A stretch of DNA of 64,000 nt. Source: Stenotrophomonas sp. WZN-1. GTDB taxonomy: Bacteria; Pseudomonadota; Gammaproteobacteria; Xanthomonadales; Xanthomonadaceae. This document shows positions 1 through 16,252 of this stretch, in pieces. The stretch lies in the NCBI RefSeq assembly GCF_002192255.1, contig NZ_CP021768.1, forward strand, positions 62,001-126,000, written 5' to 3'. The first letter of the stretch is position 1; each line of letters begins with the position of its first letter. Made by a program: the position numbers and the translations under genes. The notes beneath the pieces are model-generated. The model was not told the DNA's origin, ran no database searches, and saw nothing but the letters and a program-made list of their open reading frames with translations.

Positions 1-2
1 AG

Positions 3-692
3 ATCGAGGTGCTGCGCGTGCGCGATCCACGTGCGCGCCGCATCAAGCTGAGCGTGGACGAGCGCGGCGCACGATTGACCCTGCCGCCGCGGGCCAGCCT
101 GGTGATGGGCGAGCGTTTCCTGGAACAGCACCGCGACTGGTTGGCGCTGCAGCTGCGCCAGTACCAGAGCCAGGGCCTGCCCGCCCCATTGCAGCCAGGC
201 GAGGACGGCGTGCTGCCACTGCGCGGCGAACTGTTGCCGCTGCGCTGGCAGGAAGGCCGCTATGCGCGGCTGGAGATCGACGCACACGGCGCCTGCGTGC
301 AGTGGCCGACCCGTGCCGGCGATGCCACCCTGCGCCGCCTGCTGCGCGAGTTCTACGAAGCACAGACCCGCGCCGATGTCGGCCGCTGGCTGCCGAAGTA
401 CCTGCCTACCCTGCCACGTGCACCCAGCCGCCTGCGGCTGAAGGTGATGTCCTCGCAGTGGGGCTCGTTGGCTCCCGACGGCAGCATGGCACTGGACCTG
501 GCACTGGTGCTGGGGCGCCCTGAAGCATTCGAGTACGTGCTGGTGCACGAACTCTGCCACCTGATCCAGCCGAATCATTCGCCCGCGTTCTGGAATGAAG
601 TGGAACAGCGCTTCCCCGCGTGGCGCGAACAGCGCGACTACTTCCAGCTGGAAGGGCGCCGCTTGAAAGCTATGCTCCGGCAACTGCTGTAG
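3..692 (+). CDS. YgjP/DUF45-type zinc metallopeptidase (5' end cut)
   Basis: Probable M48-like YgjP-family zinc metalloprotease. The C-terminal half carries the signature VHELCHLIQPNHSPAFW, i.e. an HExxH zinc site (HELCH) followed by a conserved histidine, typical of DUF45 proteins. A GTG at position 9 could start the protein, but the frame is open to the left edge (I-E precede it). Family members usually have some residues before the RRIKLSVD-like strand, so the true start probably lies outside the window. The stop codon sits inside the left arm of a perfect hairpin (679-714) that may end transcription. Substrate unknown; cytosolic by lack of a signal. Confidence 0.85.
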   Translation: MEVLRVRDPRARRIKLSVDERGARLTLPPRASLVMGERFLEQHRDWLALQLRQYQSQGLPAPLQPGEDGVLPLRGELLPLRWQEGRYARLEIDAHGACVQWPTRAGDATLRRLLREFYEAQTRADVGRWLPKYLPTLPRAPSRLRLKVMSSQWGSLAPDGSMALDLALVLGRPEAFEYVLVHELCHLIQPNHSPAFWNEVEQRFPAWREQRDYFQLEGRRLKAMLRQLL

Positions 693-714
693 CGCCAGCG
701 CTACAGCAGTTGCC
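679..714. terminator. Perfect 16-bp-arm hairpin at the end of the YgjP-like gene
   Basis: Arms 679-694 and 699-714 are perfectly complementary with a 4-base loop (CCAG). The tag stop codon of the upstream gene is inside the left arm. The GTAGCGC..GCGCTAC core resembles the GTAG-type SMAG repeats of Stenotrophomonas. There is no T-run, so termination is inferred. Confidence 0.6.
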
Positions 715-926
715 CACGCATTGTTCCTCTACCCCCGCCTTCGGCGCGCCCCTTCAACAGAAGGGGCTTCACTCCAGAGCGTGTGCTGAGCAGTCGAGCA
801 AGCCCGATGCTGCGCAAAGAATGGGCATTCCCCGCCATGGCAACGAGCCATGGTGCGCGCGCAGCGCGCGACCCGCTCCTGCTCTTCCTTCTTTCTTCCG
901 TGGTGGGCACACCGGAAACTGTCCGT

Positions 927-1112
927 GGCCGGGCGGGGTGGGTTGCGCAGGGGCGTGAGCCGCATGGATGCGGCGACCGAGCTTACAGGGGTGAAGGCGC
1001 TTTGCTTGCGAAGCACTGCTTCGCAAGCGCCTGAACGCACAGCCGCCAGCGGCTGGGCCGGGCCCCGGAGGGGGACTTGCAGCGACCCCTGCGCAATCCA
1101 CCCCGCCCGGCC
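927..1112 (+). repeat. Nested-hairpin intergenic element, copy 1 (variant core)
   Basis: Occupies most of the 479-bp gap 693-1171. Outer arms 927-953 and 1086-1112 (27 bp) pair with a single G-T mismatch. Inside are the hairpin GCCGCATGGATGCGGC (959-974), the GACCGAGC motif, and, unique to this copy, a further long hairpin around 985-1032. A pyrimidine-rich CTTCCTTCTTTCTTCC tract lies just upstream (about 885-900). Copies 2-5 are at 39607, 39358, 46939 and 47264. Confidence 0.7.
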
Positions 1113-1171
1113 GAGCACGGCTTCTGATTTGAACGACCCACCACGAGGGGCTCAGCCGTTGGCCGAAACCC

Positions 1172-2038
1172 TCACCCCGCCCGCAACGCCGCCGCCGTTG
1201 CCCAGCGTGCCGCCACCCGCGGCGCCGTGATGCACACCGCCTGGTCGGTCACCGTCGTCACCGCGCGCTCCAGCAGCTGGATATCCGCCTCGTGCTGGCG
1301 TGCCACATGCGGGTCCTCGAAGAAGATCGCGCGCTGGCAACGCCCCTCCAGCACCCGGTCGGCAATCTGCGCATCACCGCCCATCGGGCCGCTCTGGTAG
1401 CGCGTCACCCACGGCGTATCACGCGGCCAGCCCCGGCTCCAGGCCAGCTCGTTCAAACGCTGGCCGGTGGTGCCGGTCGCCACCCGCTCGCCGAACCGGG
1501 CCAGTACATCGAAGTGCTCATCGGCGAAGGCCAGCATCGCCGGCTTCATCGCATCGTGCGCGATCAGTGCCAGCGTCTGGCTTTCGAACGCATGCAGGTC
1601 GTCGGCACCGGTATCGGCCGCCAGCCCGGCGTGGATGCGCTCGACCTCGATCCAGTCGCGTGCAGTGGCCACGGTTGAAATGAACGGCTTGCCGTGGATC
1701 ACGCACTGCCGTTTGAGCGCGGTTGCTTCCGGAAACACCGAGGACGGATCGACCGGGTCGATCAGGTAGATCGCACCGTCCAGCGTCCGCTCCGGCCCCA
1801 TGCCGACCACCTCGGCCACCAGCTTCATCAGGCCACCCTCGCGCCCGTAGGGGTACCGGCGCAGGCCGCCGTAGCCGGTCAGGAATCCCTGCCGTTCGAT
1901 CGCATCGTGCGTGCGCCCGACCGCATGCAGCGACACCCCCAGTTCACGCAGGCCAGCCTCGCTGGCACGCAGCCAACGGAACAGCGCGGCGCGCGCATCG
2001 TGGTGATGGAGACGGTTGGCGGCCAGGCCGATACGCAT
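1172..2038 (-). CDS. mgsA: Methylglyoxal synthase with duplicated MGS-like domain
   Basis: Converts dihydroxyacetone phosphate to methylglyoxal plus phosphate. The C-terminal half (about residues 155-288) has the family hallmarks: IAHDAMK, ATGTTGQ, SGPMGGD (catalytic Asp and phosphate loop), and FFEDPHVARQHEADI with the conserved His/Asp. At 288 aa it is nearly twice the roughly 150 aa of E. coli MgsA. The N-terminal half (1-140) looks like a second, degenerate MGS fold: it opens MRIGLAANRLHHHDA, has GREGG where GPMGG is expected, YLIDPVDPSS for FFxDPxx, and ends ISTVATARDWI, which matches the end of E. coli MgsA. The ATG at 2038 was chosen because upstream codons lack family character and run towards the divergent kinase gene. 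Confidence 0.85.
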   Translation of the reverse strand: MRIGLAANRLHHHDARAALFRWLRASEAGLRELGVSLHAVGRTHDAIERQGFLTGYGGLRRYPYGREGGLMKLVAEVVGMGPERTLDGAIYLIDPVDPSSVFPEATALKRQCVIHGKPFISTVATARDWIEVERIHAGLAADTGADDLHAFESQTLALIAHDAMKPAMLAFADEHFDVLARFGERVATGTTGQRLNELAWSRGWPRDTPWVTRYQSGPMGGDAQIADRVLEGRCQRAIFFEDPHVARQHEADIQLLERAVTTVTDQAVCITAPRVAARWATAAALRAG

Positions 2039-2189
2039 CGAGCGCTCCGTAGGGACGGGTAGAAGCGGCAGTGTATGTCGGCATTCGCCGATGCGGATGC
2101 TTTTCCAATTTTTCTCATTGTCGCGGAAGCCTGCCTCGCTAGCGTGGCTGCAGCGGTACCGCTGCGCGGCCGTGGTTCCTGCCCGCGAA

Positions 2190-10560
<8,371 letters not shown>

Positions 10561-10700
10561 CTCTACCTCGATGCGTATAGGGTTGGCGGCGACACTCGTC
10601 CCCGCCCAATCCCTGGAGCGCATCGTGAGGCCACCGGATGCCTCGACTAGATCACAGGTTGCTGCAGCGCCGCAATACACGGTTGCAGGTGCAACAGAAC

Positions 10701-10724
10701 GCGCCGGCAACCCAGTGCCGGCGC
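10701..10724. terminator. Hairpin downstream of the I78-like gene
   Basis: GCGCCGGC and GCCGGCGC arms (10701-10708, 10717-10724) with an 8-base loop, 10 bp after the stop of the minus-strand I78-like gene and upstream of gltB. It may separate the two transcripts. No T-run. Confidence 0.45.
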
Positions 10725-10734
10725 GGGGTCGAAC

Positions 10735-11127
10735 TCAGCCGCAGCGCACGCCGCTGACCAGGCCCTTGTCGTCCACTTCGATGTTCAGGCGGTCGCCGAG
10801 GAACTCCATCGTGGCCACGTCATTGGGCTTCATGACGCGCAGCTGGTGGGCACCGGCATCTTCCTGCGCCTGCTTGCCCAGCGCGTCGGCGTAGGCCTGG
10901 CCGACCAGGCTCTGCACCTGGCTGGCATCGCAGGTGCCGACCGGCGGTGCCTCGGTGGCCTTGCCGGCTTCGTCGGCCGGCGCCTTGGCGGCTTCGGCAG
11001 CCTGCTGGGCATGGGCCGTGGCCGAATCCTGTTCATCCAGCGCCGGTGCCTGGCAGGCGGTCAGGGCCAGCACGGCCGGCAGCAGCAGGGCGGAGAGCGA
11101 ACGGGCGCGAATCGGGAACGACATCAT
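10735..11127 (-). CDS. I78-family peptidase-inhibitor-like lipoprotein
   Basis: Small secreted lipoprotein of 130 aa. The signal peptide ends in a lipobox (LALTAC, lipidated Cys about 25), followed by an Ala/Glu/Lys-rich linker. The C-terminal domain has the inhibitor I78 pattern: CDASQVQSLVGQ, LRVMKPNDVATMEF, DRLNIEVDDKG and a final VRCG. Family members inhibit serine proteases; the target here is unknown. Two tandem ATG codons exist. The second (11124) lies 5 nt after GGAG and is the likelier start. Two other small lipoproteins of the same type are at 12282-12590 and 21325-21639. Confidence 0.8.
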   Translation of the reverse strand: MMSFPIRARSLSALLLPAVLALTACQAPALDEQDSATAHAQQAAEAAKAPADEAGKATEAPPVGTCDASQVQSLVGQAYADALGKQAQEDAGAHQLRVMKPNDVATMEFLGDRLNIEVDDKGLVSGVRCG

Positions 11128-11235
11128 GACTCCGGAAGGGATTGTGAAACCCCGAGCATAGCGGCGAACCGATCCTCACGTGTTTGTCTTGTGTTATCGA
11201 CAGGATCGCGGCAGCACAGCAGCGACACTGCGCGC

Positions 11236-12294
11236 ATGCCAACCCCCTCCACCCCCGAACGACAGGCCGCACGTGCTGCCGGCCTGCGCTATGTCGATGA
11301 CACCCAGCCGGGCATCAGCCGGCGCCGCGCCGGCAAGGGTTTCAGCTACCGCGATGCTGATGGCCACGCGATACGCGACGCCACCACCCTGCAGCGGATC
11401 CGCGCGCTGGCGATTCCGCCGGCCTATACCGCCGTGTGGATCTGCGCCCACGCCAACGGCCACCTGCAGGCCACCGGCCGCGATGCCCGCGGGCGCAAGC
11501 AGTACCGCTACCACGCCGACTGGGCGAAGGAGCGCGACGCCGGCAAGTTCGACCGCATCATTGCGTTTGGCGAGGCCCTGCCTACGTTGCGGCGGCGGTT
11601 GTCACGGGATCTCAAACGACCCGGGTTTCCGCAGGAGAAGGTGCTGGCCATGGTGGTCGCGCTGCTGGCGGACACGCTGGTGCGGGTGGGCAATGAAACC
11701 TACGCCCAGCAGAACCGTTCGTTCGGGTTGACCACACTGCGCAACCGTCACCTGGAACTGCTGCGCGGTGGCCGGGTACGCATGCGCTTCCGCGGCAAGT
11801 CCGGGCAGCTGCAGGAGGTGACCGTAGGCGATCGCAGGCTGGGGATGCTGGTGCGGCGCCTGCAGCAGCTGCCCGGGCAGGCGCTGTTCCAGTACCGCGA
11901 TGACGACGGTGCGCTGCAGCCGGTCGACTCCGGCGCGGTGAACGACTACCTGCGCGGGGTGATGGGCGAGGACTTCACCGCCAAGGACTTCCGCACCTGG
12001 GGCGGGACCGTGGCGGCGGTGCAGGCGTTCGCGGCTACCGAGCTGCCGGAACCGGCCAGCCAGCGCGCGTTGGCCCAGGCGCAGCGCGCGGTGGTGTGCG
12101 AGGTGGCGTCGCTGTTGGGAAATACCCCGGCGGTGTGCCGCAAGGCCTACATCGACCCGTGCGTGTTCGCCGGCTGGGAGCGCGGCGAACTGGCGAAGCT
12201 GGCCGGCCTGCGCGGGCCGCGGCAGTGGGAACAGGCCACCCTGCGCGTGCTGCGCAGGGCGCGCAGGCTCAGCCGAAGAGGTCAGCCGCAGTAG
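11236..12294 (+). CDS. DNA topoisomerase IB (poxvirus-like)
   Basis: Type IB topoisomerase, 352 aa, relaxes supercoils via a 3'-phosphotyrosyl intermediate. Catalytic elements are visible in order: RVGNETY (Arg), FRGKSG (Lys), DFRTWGGT (Arg), and the C-terminal NTPAVCRKAYIDP with the nucleophilic Tyr. Somewhat longer than the vaccinia enzyme (about 314 aa). Start ATG at 11236 is divergent from the I78-like gene; the gap 11128-11235 should hold both promoters. The stop overlaps the 3' end of the convergent small lipoprotein gene by 13 bp. Confidence 0.92.
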   Translation: MPTPSTPERQAARAAGLRYVDDTQPGISRRRAGKGFSYRDADGHAIRDATTLQRIRALAIPPAYTAVWICAHANGHLQATGRDARGRKQYRYHADWAKERDAGKFDRIIAFGEALPTLRRRLSRDLKRPGFPQEKVLAMVVALLADTLVRVGNETYAQQNRSFGLTTLRNRHLELLRGGRVRMRFRGKSGQLQEVTVGDRRLGMLVRRLQQLPGQALFQYRDDDGALQPVDSGAVNDYLRGVMGEDFTAKDFRTWGGTVAAVQAFAATELPEPASQRALAQAQRAVVCEVASLLGNTPAVCRKAYIDPCVFAGWERGELAKLAGLRGPRQWEQATLRVLRRARRLSRRGQPQ

Positions 12295-12590
12295 ATCGCG
12301 GTGATGTTGTTGGTGCGGCCTTTTTCGATGGTCAGGCGGTCACCGCCTTCGCTGGCCGGCGGCACCCGCGGGCCGTCGTGACGCAGCACCCGTACGTGCA
12401 GGCTGTCGCTGTCCACGCGTGCGCGGGCCACGGTGGCGTCCGAGGCGGCCAGGCCGACTGCGCCGCGCACCATGTCGCTGTGGCACTGGCCGGAGATCAC
12501 GCCGTCGATCGGCTGCACCTGGGCCATCGGCGTGCTGCTGCAGGCGGCGAGGACGAGACAGACGGCGGCGGTGGCGATGGCATGTTTCAT
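12282..12590 (-). CDS. Small I78-like lipoprotein
   Basis: 102-aa lipoprotein: MKHAIATAAVCLVLAAC with a lipobox LAAC (Cys17), then a short domain ending TIEKGRTNNITAIYCG. The tail (basic, then a beta-strand ending in CG) resembles the two other I78-type proteins here (10735 and 21325), though it is more diverged. GQCHSDMV replaces the usual C-x3-AVQ.LVG. An AAGGA ribosome site lies 8 nt upstream of ATG 12590. Protease inhibition is only inferred. Confidence 0.65.
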   Translation of the reverse strand: MKHAIATAAVCLVLAACSSTPMAQVQPIDGVISGQCHSDMVRGAVGLAASDATVARARVDSDSLHVRVLRHDGPRVPPASEGGDRLTIEKGRTNNITAIYCG

Positions 12591-12735
12591 GGAGGCGTTC
12601 CTTGTGTGGTTGGGTGCAGCGTGCGACGGCGCACGTGGTGGCGGAATGAATACCGTGCACATCGTGGACACGGTGCGCTCACCGCCGCCGACAGCCTGGG
12701 TGGAGACACTGAAGGCGCGGCGGATGCCGCCCCCG

Positions 12736-12758
12736 GTAGTGCCGGCCGCTGGCCGGCA
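12736..12758 (+). repeat. SMAG repeat (GTAG-headed palindrome)
   Basis: GTAG header followed by TGCCGGCC-GCT-GGCCGGCA, the common Stenotrophomonas palindromic repeat, 27 bp before the dehydrogenase start. It may form a hairpin in the dehydrogenase leader. Confidence 0.85.
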
Positions 12759-12785
12759 GCCCCTTTCCCTCCCGAGGAGACCTGC

Positions 12786-13892
12786 ATGGCCACCAGCAAG
12801 ACGACCCCCGCCCGCCGCAAGGCCTCGCCCAAGGTGCGCAAAGGCAGCACCGCGGCGAAGACCGCTGCCGACTCCGCTCGCCCGCGTGTGGTGAAGACCG
12901 CAACCCGCAAGGCGGCGGCCAGCGATCCCCGCGCTGCCCGCGTTGCGGCCCGGCAGCGGCGCCTGCAGGACCAGGAGAAAGCCAAGGACGTGCGCGCAGC
13001 GAAAAAGGCCACAAGGAAGACCGCTACCCAGGCCGGTGCACGCCGGCAACCGGAAGCGATGCCGGCGCAGCAGCTGGCCAAGCCCGGGCATGAACACGAA
13101 CTGGAGCTGGCGCCGCGTTTCCTTGCACCGGACTACGCCGGCAGCGGCAAGCTGCAGGGCATGCGCGCGATCGTCACCGGTGGCGATTCCGGCATTGGCC
13201 GTGCGGTGGCGGTGCTGTTCGCACGCGAAGGCGCCGATGTGGCAGTGCTGCACCTGGACGAGGCCGAAGATGCGGACATCACCCGCCAGCACGTGGAGCG
13301 CGAAGGCGGCCGCTGCGTGGTGATCGCTGGTGATGTGCGCGATCCGCGCTTCTGCAACAAGGCGGTCAAGCAGGTGGCCAAGGCGTTCGGCGGCATCGAC
13401 ATCCTGGTCAACAACGCCGCGTTCCAACTGCATTGCGATCGGCTGGAAGACCTGGAAGACGCGCATCTGCAGGAAACCCTGCAGACCAACATCGGCGGCT
13501 ACATCCAGATGGCGCGCGCGGTACTGCCGCATCTGGGCGAGGGCGCCAGCATCATCAACACCGGTTCGGAAACCGGCATCTTCGGCAGCAAGGCACTGAT
13601 CGATTACTCGGCCACCAAGGGCGCGATCCATGCATTCACCAAGGCGTTGGCCAGCCAGCTGCTGCCGCGGGGCATCCGGGTCAACTGCGTGGCGCCGGGG
13701 CCAGTGTGGACGCCGCTGAACCCGGCCGACAAGCAGGCCGAGGACGTCGCCGAGTTCGGCAGGGACAGCGACATGGGCCGGCCTGCACAGCCCGAAGAGC
13801 TGTCACCGGCGTATGTGTTCCTGGCCTCGCCGGTCTGTGCCAGTTACATCAGCGGGGTGATCCTGCCGGTGATGGGCGGGCCGCGGGGCTGA
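12786..13892 (+). CDS. Short-chain dehydrogenase with histone-like N-terminal tail
   Basis: NAD(P)-dependent oxidoreductase of the classical SDR type (YghA/YhdG-like), 368 aa. The cofactor motif is VTGGDSGIGRAVA, the structural motif NNAAF, and the active-site Tyr-Lys are in YSATKGA. The first 95 or so residues are unusual: rich in Lys, Ala, Arg and Thr (SKTTPARRKASPKVRKG, AKKATRKTATQA), like histone-H1 tails or the AlgP type, with no membrane or signal features. The substrate is unknown. Start ATG 12786 follows GAGGAG by 6 nt. Confidence 0.85.
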   Translation: MATSKTTPARRKASPKVRKGSTAAKTAADSARPRVVKTATRKAAASDPRAARVAARQRRLQDQEKAKDVRAAKKATRKTATQAGARRQPEAMPAQQLAKPGHEHELELAPRFLAPDYAGSGKLQGMRAIVTGGDSGIGRAVAVLFAREGADVAVLHLDEAEDADITRQHVEREGGRCVVIAGDVRDPRFCNKAVKQVAKAFGGIDILVNNAAFQLHCDRLEDLEDAHLQETLQTNIGGYIQMARAVLPHLGEGASIINTGSETGIFGSKALIDYSATKGAIHAFTKALASQLLPRGIRVNCVAPGPVWTPLNPADKQAEDVAEFGRDSDMGRPAQPEELSPAYVFLASPVCASYISGVILPVMGGPRG

Positions 13893-13951
13893 GCGATGGC
13901 GTGATCTGCCTGAATGCGGCGTGGCGGCGAAGGTGTGCGATGTGTCAAAAG

Positions 13952-13970
13952 CCCCAGCACGCGGCTGGGG
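13952..13970. terminator. Hairpin between the dehydrogenase and T4SS effector genes
   Basis: CCCCAGC-ACGCG-GCTGGGG, a 7-bp stem about 60 bp after the dehydrogenase stop and 38 bp before the effector ATG. Could be a terminator or part of the effector leader. No T-run. Confidence 0.4.
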
Positions 13971-14008
13971 TAGGCTGACCCCGTACTGATCACGTCCAAG
14001 GAACGACC

Positions 14009-15424
14009 ATGCCCGAGATGGATATCGATGCGGCGGCCAACGAGGTCGTCGCCCTGCTGCGGCAGAACGACGCGCGCGCTGCCGCCACCCGCCTGGAGGC
14101 CCTGTACGACGGCCAGAGCGCCGTGGTGCAGGAATCGCTGGATCGCTACATCTCGGCGCGTGCCGCCACCGAGCTCGAGGCGTTGCGCCGGAATGGTGGT
14201 GTTGCCGCAGTGGATGCGGCCGCGGTGAACCCGATGCTGGATCGCCTGGCCGAGGCGACGCGGCCACCGCGGATGCCCGATGCGGCAGAGACCGCAGCCC
14301 TGAGCCAGGCCCAGCAGTACGATGTGTATGGCAGCATCGTGGCCCAGCGCGGCAACACTGCGGCGAATGACGCCATGGCAACACAGGACCGCGTGGTGCT
14401 GGGGTTGCGCGACGAAAACCGCACCACCGAGGCACGTGGGCGTGGCGTCTATGACGATCGCATCGTAGTGCTGTGGAAGGATGCGCAGGGCCATGGTCAT
14501 GTGCGCGAGTTCAACCAGGCCACGACCGAGCCCACCGCGCAGTACGACGGTCATGCCAAGACCACGCCGCGCAGCCCGGGGTTCGGCGACGTGGCGCCGC
14601 GCACCAAGACCGAGGGTGAGGATGTCAACGGCGACCGCGTCAAGGACCTCGGGCGCCTGGGCGAGGGCACCACCGAGATGCGCGCAACGACCCATCCGCG
14701 CAATGGCCATCCCGATGAGTTTGCGCTGCGCCCCTCGCAGGACGCGATCACCGCAGGCGCCGGCCGGCTGGAGCGTGACAGCAATGGCGACGGCTGGTTC
14801 GATGCGCGCGATACCCAGGGCGTGCAGGACCTCAACGACACCTTCAAGATCCATCGTGGCAGCCGCTCCAACACCGATTCGGCGGGCTGCCAGACCATCG
14901 GCGGCGGTGAGTACGATGACTTCGTGTCGGCGGTGCGCGGCACGCCTGGGCAGAACCGTTGGCAGTACGTGCTGACCTCGGTTGCACCTGGCCAGGCGCG
15001 CGAGCTGGGGCAGGACGTGCCGCTCGCGGCCAATGACGATCCCCGTCAGCCGCAGCATCGCGATCATGCCCTGCAGCAGCAGATCAGCACGCGCCTGCAG
15101 GCCCTGGGCGGACGCTACGCCGAGCATGCCGATGACTACAGTCTGGTGATGCTGCGCGAAGCGAAGGCCGCGGGCATCACCCGGGTCGACCAGATCGTGG
15201 CCAGCAATCCCAGTGCTGGACGTGCGGCGGGCGAGACACTGTTCCTGGTGCAGGGTAGTCCGGGCGATCCTGCGGCGCTGCGCGCAGGGGTCAATGCAGC
15301 CGAGGTGCGTGACACTGCGGTGGAATCCAGCCTGCGCCAGCTGCAGCAGCAATCGCGCGAACAGGCGGCACCCACGCCCGCGCCTGCACAACTGCAGGAA
15401 GCGCCGGCGATGGGAGGGCGTTGA
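14009..15424 (+). CDS. Probable X-type T4SS antibacterial effector (XVIPCD protein)
   Basis: 471 aa, no signal peptide. The C-terminal region (about 334-447) matches the XVIPCD secretion-signal pattern that recruits effectors to VirD4 in Xanthomonadales. Visible features are DPRQPQHRDHALQQQI, an AKAAGITRVDQIV block, GETLFLVQGSPGDP, and a Gln-rich tail. The middle (about 145-325) is the candidate toxin. It has an IHRG (281-284) plus SAGCQTI (291-297) pair reminiscent of His/Cys active sites in L,D-transpeptidase-like or DUF5675-like folds. It also has two EF-hand-like loops, DVNGDRVKD (205-213) and DSNGDGWFDARD (257-268). Followed after 3 bp by a lipoprotein gene, as expected for an effector/immunity pair. 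No T4SS structural genes are in the window. Confidence 0.72.
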   Translation: MPEMDIDAAANEVVALLRQNDARAAATRLEALYDGQSAVVQESLDRYISARAATELEALRRNGGVAAVDAAAVNPMLDRLAEATRPPRMPDAAETAALSQAQQYDVYGSIVAQRGNTAANDAMATQDRVVLGLRDENRTTEARGRGVYDDRIVVLWKDAQGHGHVREFNQATTEPTAQYDGHAKTTPRSPGFGDVAPRTKTEGEDVNGDRVKDLGRLGEGTTEMRATTHPRNGHPDEFALRPSQDAITAGAGRLERDSNGDGWFDARDTQGVQDLNDTFKIHRGSRSNTDSAGCQTIGGGEYDDFVSAVRGTPGQNRWQYVLTSVAPGQARELGQDVPLAANDDPRQPQHRDHALQQQISTRLQALGGRYAEHADDYSLVMLREAKAAGITRVDQIVASNPSAGRAAGETLFLVQGSPGDPAALRAGVNAAEVRDTAVESSLRQLQQQSREQAAPTPAPAQLQEAPAMGGR

Positions 15425-15427
15425 GCG

Positions 15428-16252
15428 ATGATCCGATCACACCCGATGCCGGGCGTATCGTTGTTGCTGTTGCTGTTGCTGTTGCTGGCCTGCAGCGCCT
15501 GCGCACCCGCTGGAGAGCGCGTCGCGCCGGTTGCGCCCGCCGCCAGCCCGGCGGCGAAACCGGAGGCCGTGCCTGCGCAGGCAAGGCCCACTGATCGCGG
15601 ATTGCCCGCACTGCCGGAAGCCTCCGGCAGCGCCCACCCCGGCGGCCGCTACGAAGCACTGCCGGAACCGGCCAGGCAGGTGCTGGTGCAGTTGAAGTGC
15701 AATGTGGAGGGTGCCAGCAAGGTACAGGTGCTTTCCATTCCCGTGCAGGGTGGCCAGAAGGATTTCATGGTCACCGACAGCAGCGGGCCGCGTTTCCGCT
15801 ACTGGATGCGGTCGTTCTCCGGCCGTGGCGGTACCACCGGGTATCTGGTGCAGCTGCAGGGCTGCCCGGCAACCACCACGGGCATGCGCGCCTACATCGC
15901 ACAGGGAGCGGCACCGCTGCAGGATGTCACCGCGTCGTTGCTGGCGCAGGCCGAGCTGCCCGGCGCGGCGGCGATGGCGGCCTATCAGGGCAAGGGCGCG
16001 GGCGATCTGTTCGCCTTCATCGGGCAGCTGGACAAGGTGCCGGTGCTGCGCTGGGTGGCCGAAGCCGACCCCGAACAGCCACTGGCCGCCGATGCGCGCA
16101 GCTTCGACGATGGCAATGCCATCCACGGCGGTTTCCTGCGCTGGAACCAGGATCACTTCGAAGTGGCCAGGACCGTGCCGGCCGGGCTATGGCCCTGCGA
16201 TGGCAGCCCGCTGCTGCCGTGCAAGGGCGACCCGTTCGTGACGGGGCGTTGA
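15428..16252 (+). CDS. Lipoprotein, putative immunity protein of the adjacent T4SS effector
   Basis: 274-aa predicted lipoprotein. After MIRSHPMPGVS comes a run of nine leucines and the lipobox LLAC (Cys22). The leucine run is coded by TTGCTG repeats (about 15460-15487). A Pro/Ala linker and a soluble domain without a recognised family follow. The start is 3 bp after the effector stop, so the two are translationally linked. In Xanthomonas and Stenotrophomonas, XVIPCD effectors acting in the periplasm are paired with such lipoprotein inhibitors (X-Tfi); by that rule this gene is the inhibitor. Its last 66 bp overlap the 3' end of the convergent hydrolase gene. Function is inferred from context only. 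Confidence 0.65.
   Translation: MIRSHPMPGVSLLLLLLLLLACSACAPAGERVAPVAPAASPAAKPEAVPAQARPTDRGLPALPEASGSAHPGGRYEALPEPARQVLVQLKCNVEGASKVQVLSIPVQGGQKDFMVTDSSGPRFRYWMRSFSGRGGTTGYLVQLQGCPATTTGMRAYIAQGAAPLQDVTASLLAQAELPGAAAMAAYQGKGAGDLFAFIGQLDKVPVLRWVAEADPEQPLAADARSFDDGNAIHGGFLRWNQDHFEVARTVPAGLWPCDGSPLLPCKGDPFVTGR

Noticed and set aside
693..1171. Small coding genes in the first gap
   Set aside because: Open frames there overlap hairpin arms on both strands and show no ribosome sites or homology; the DNA is explained by the repeat element.
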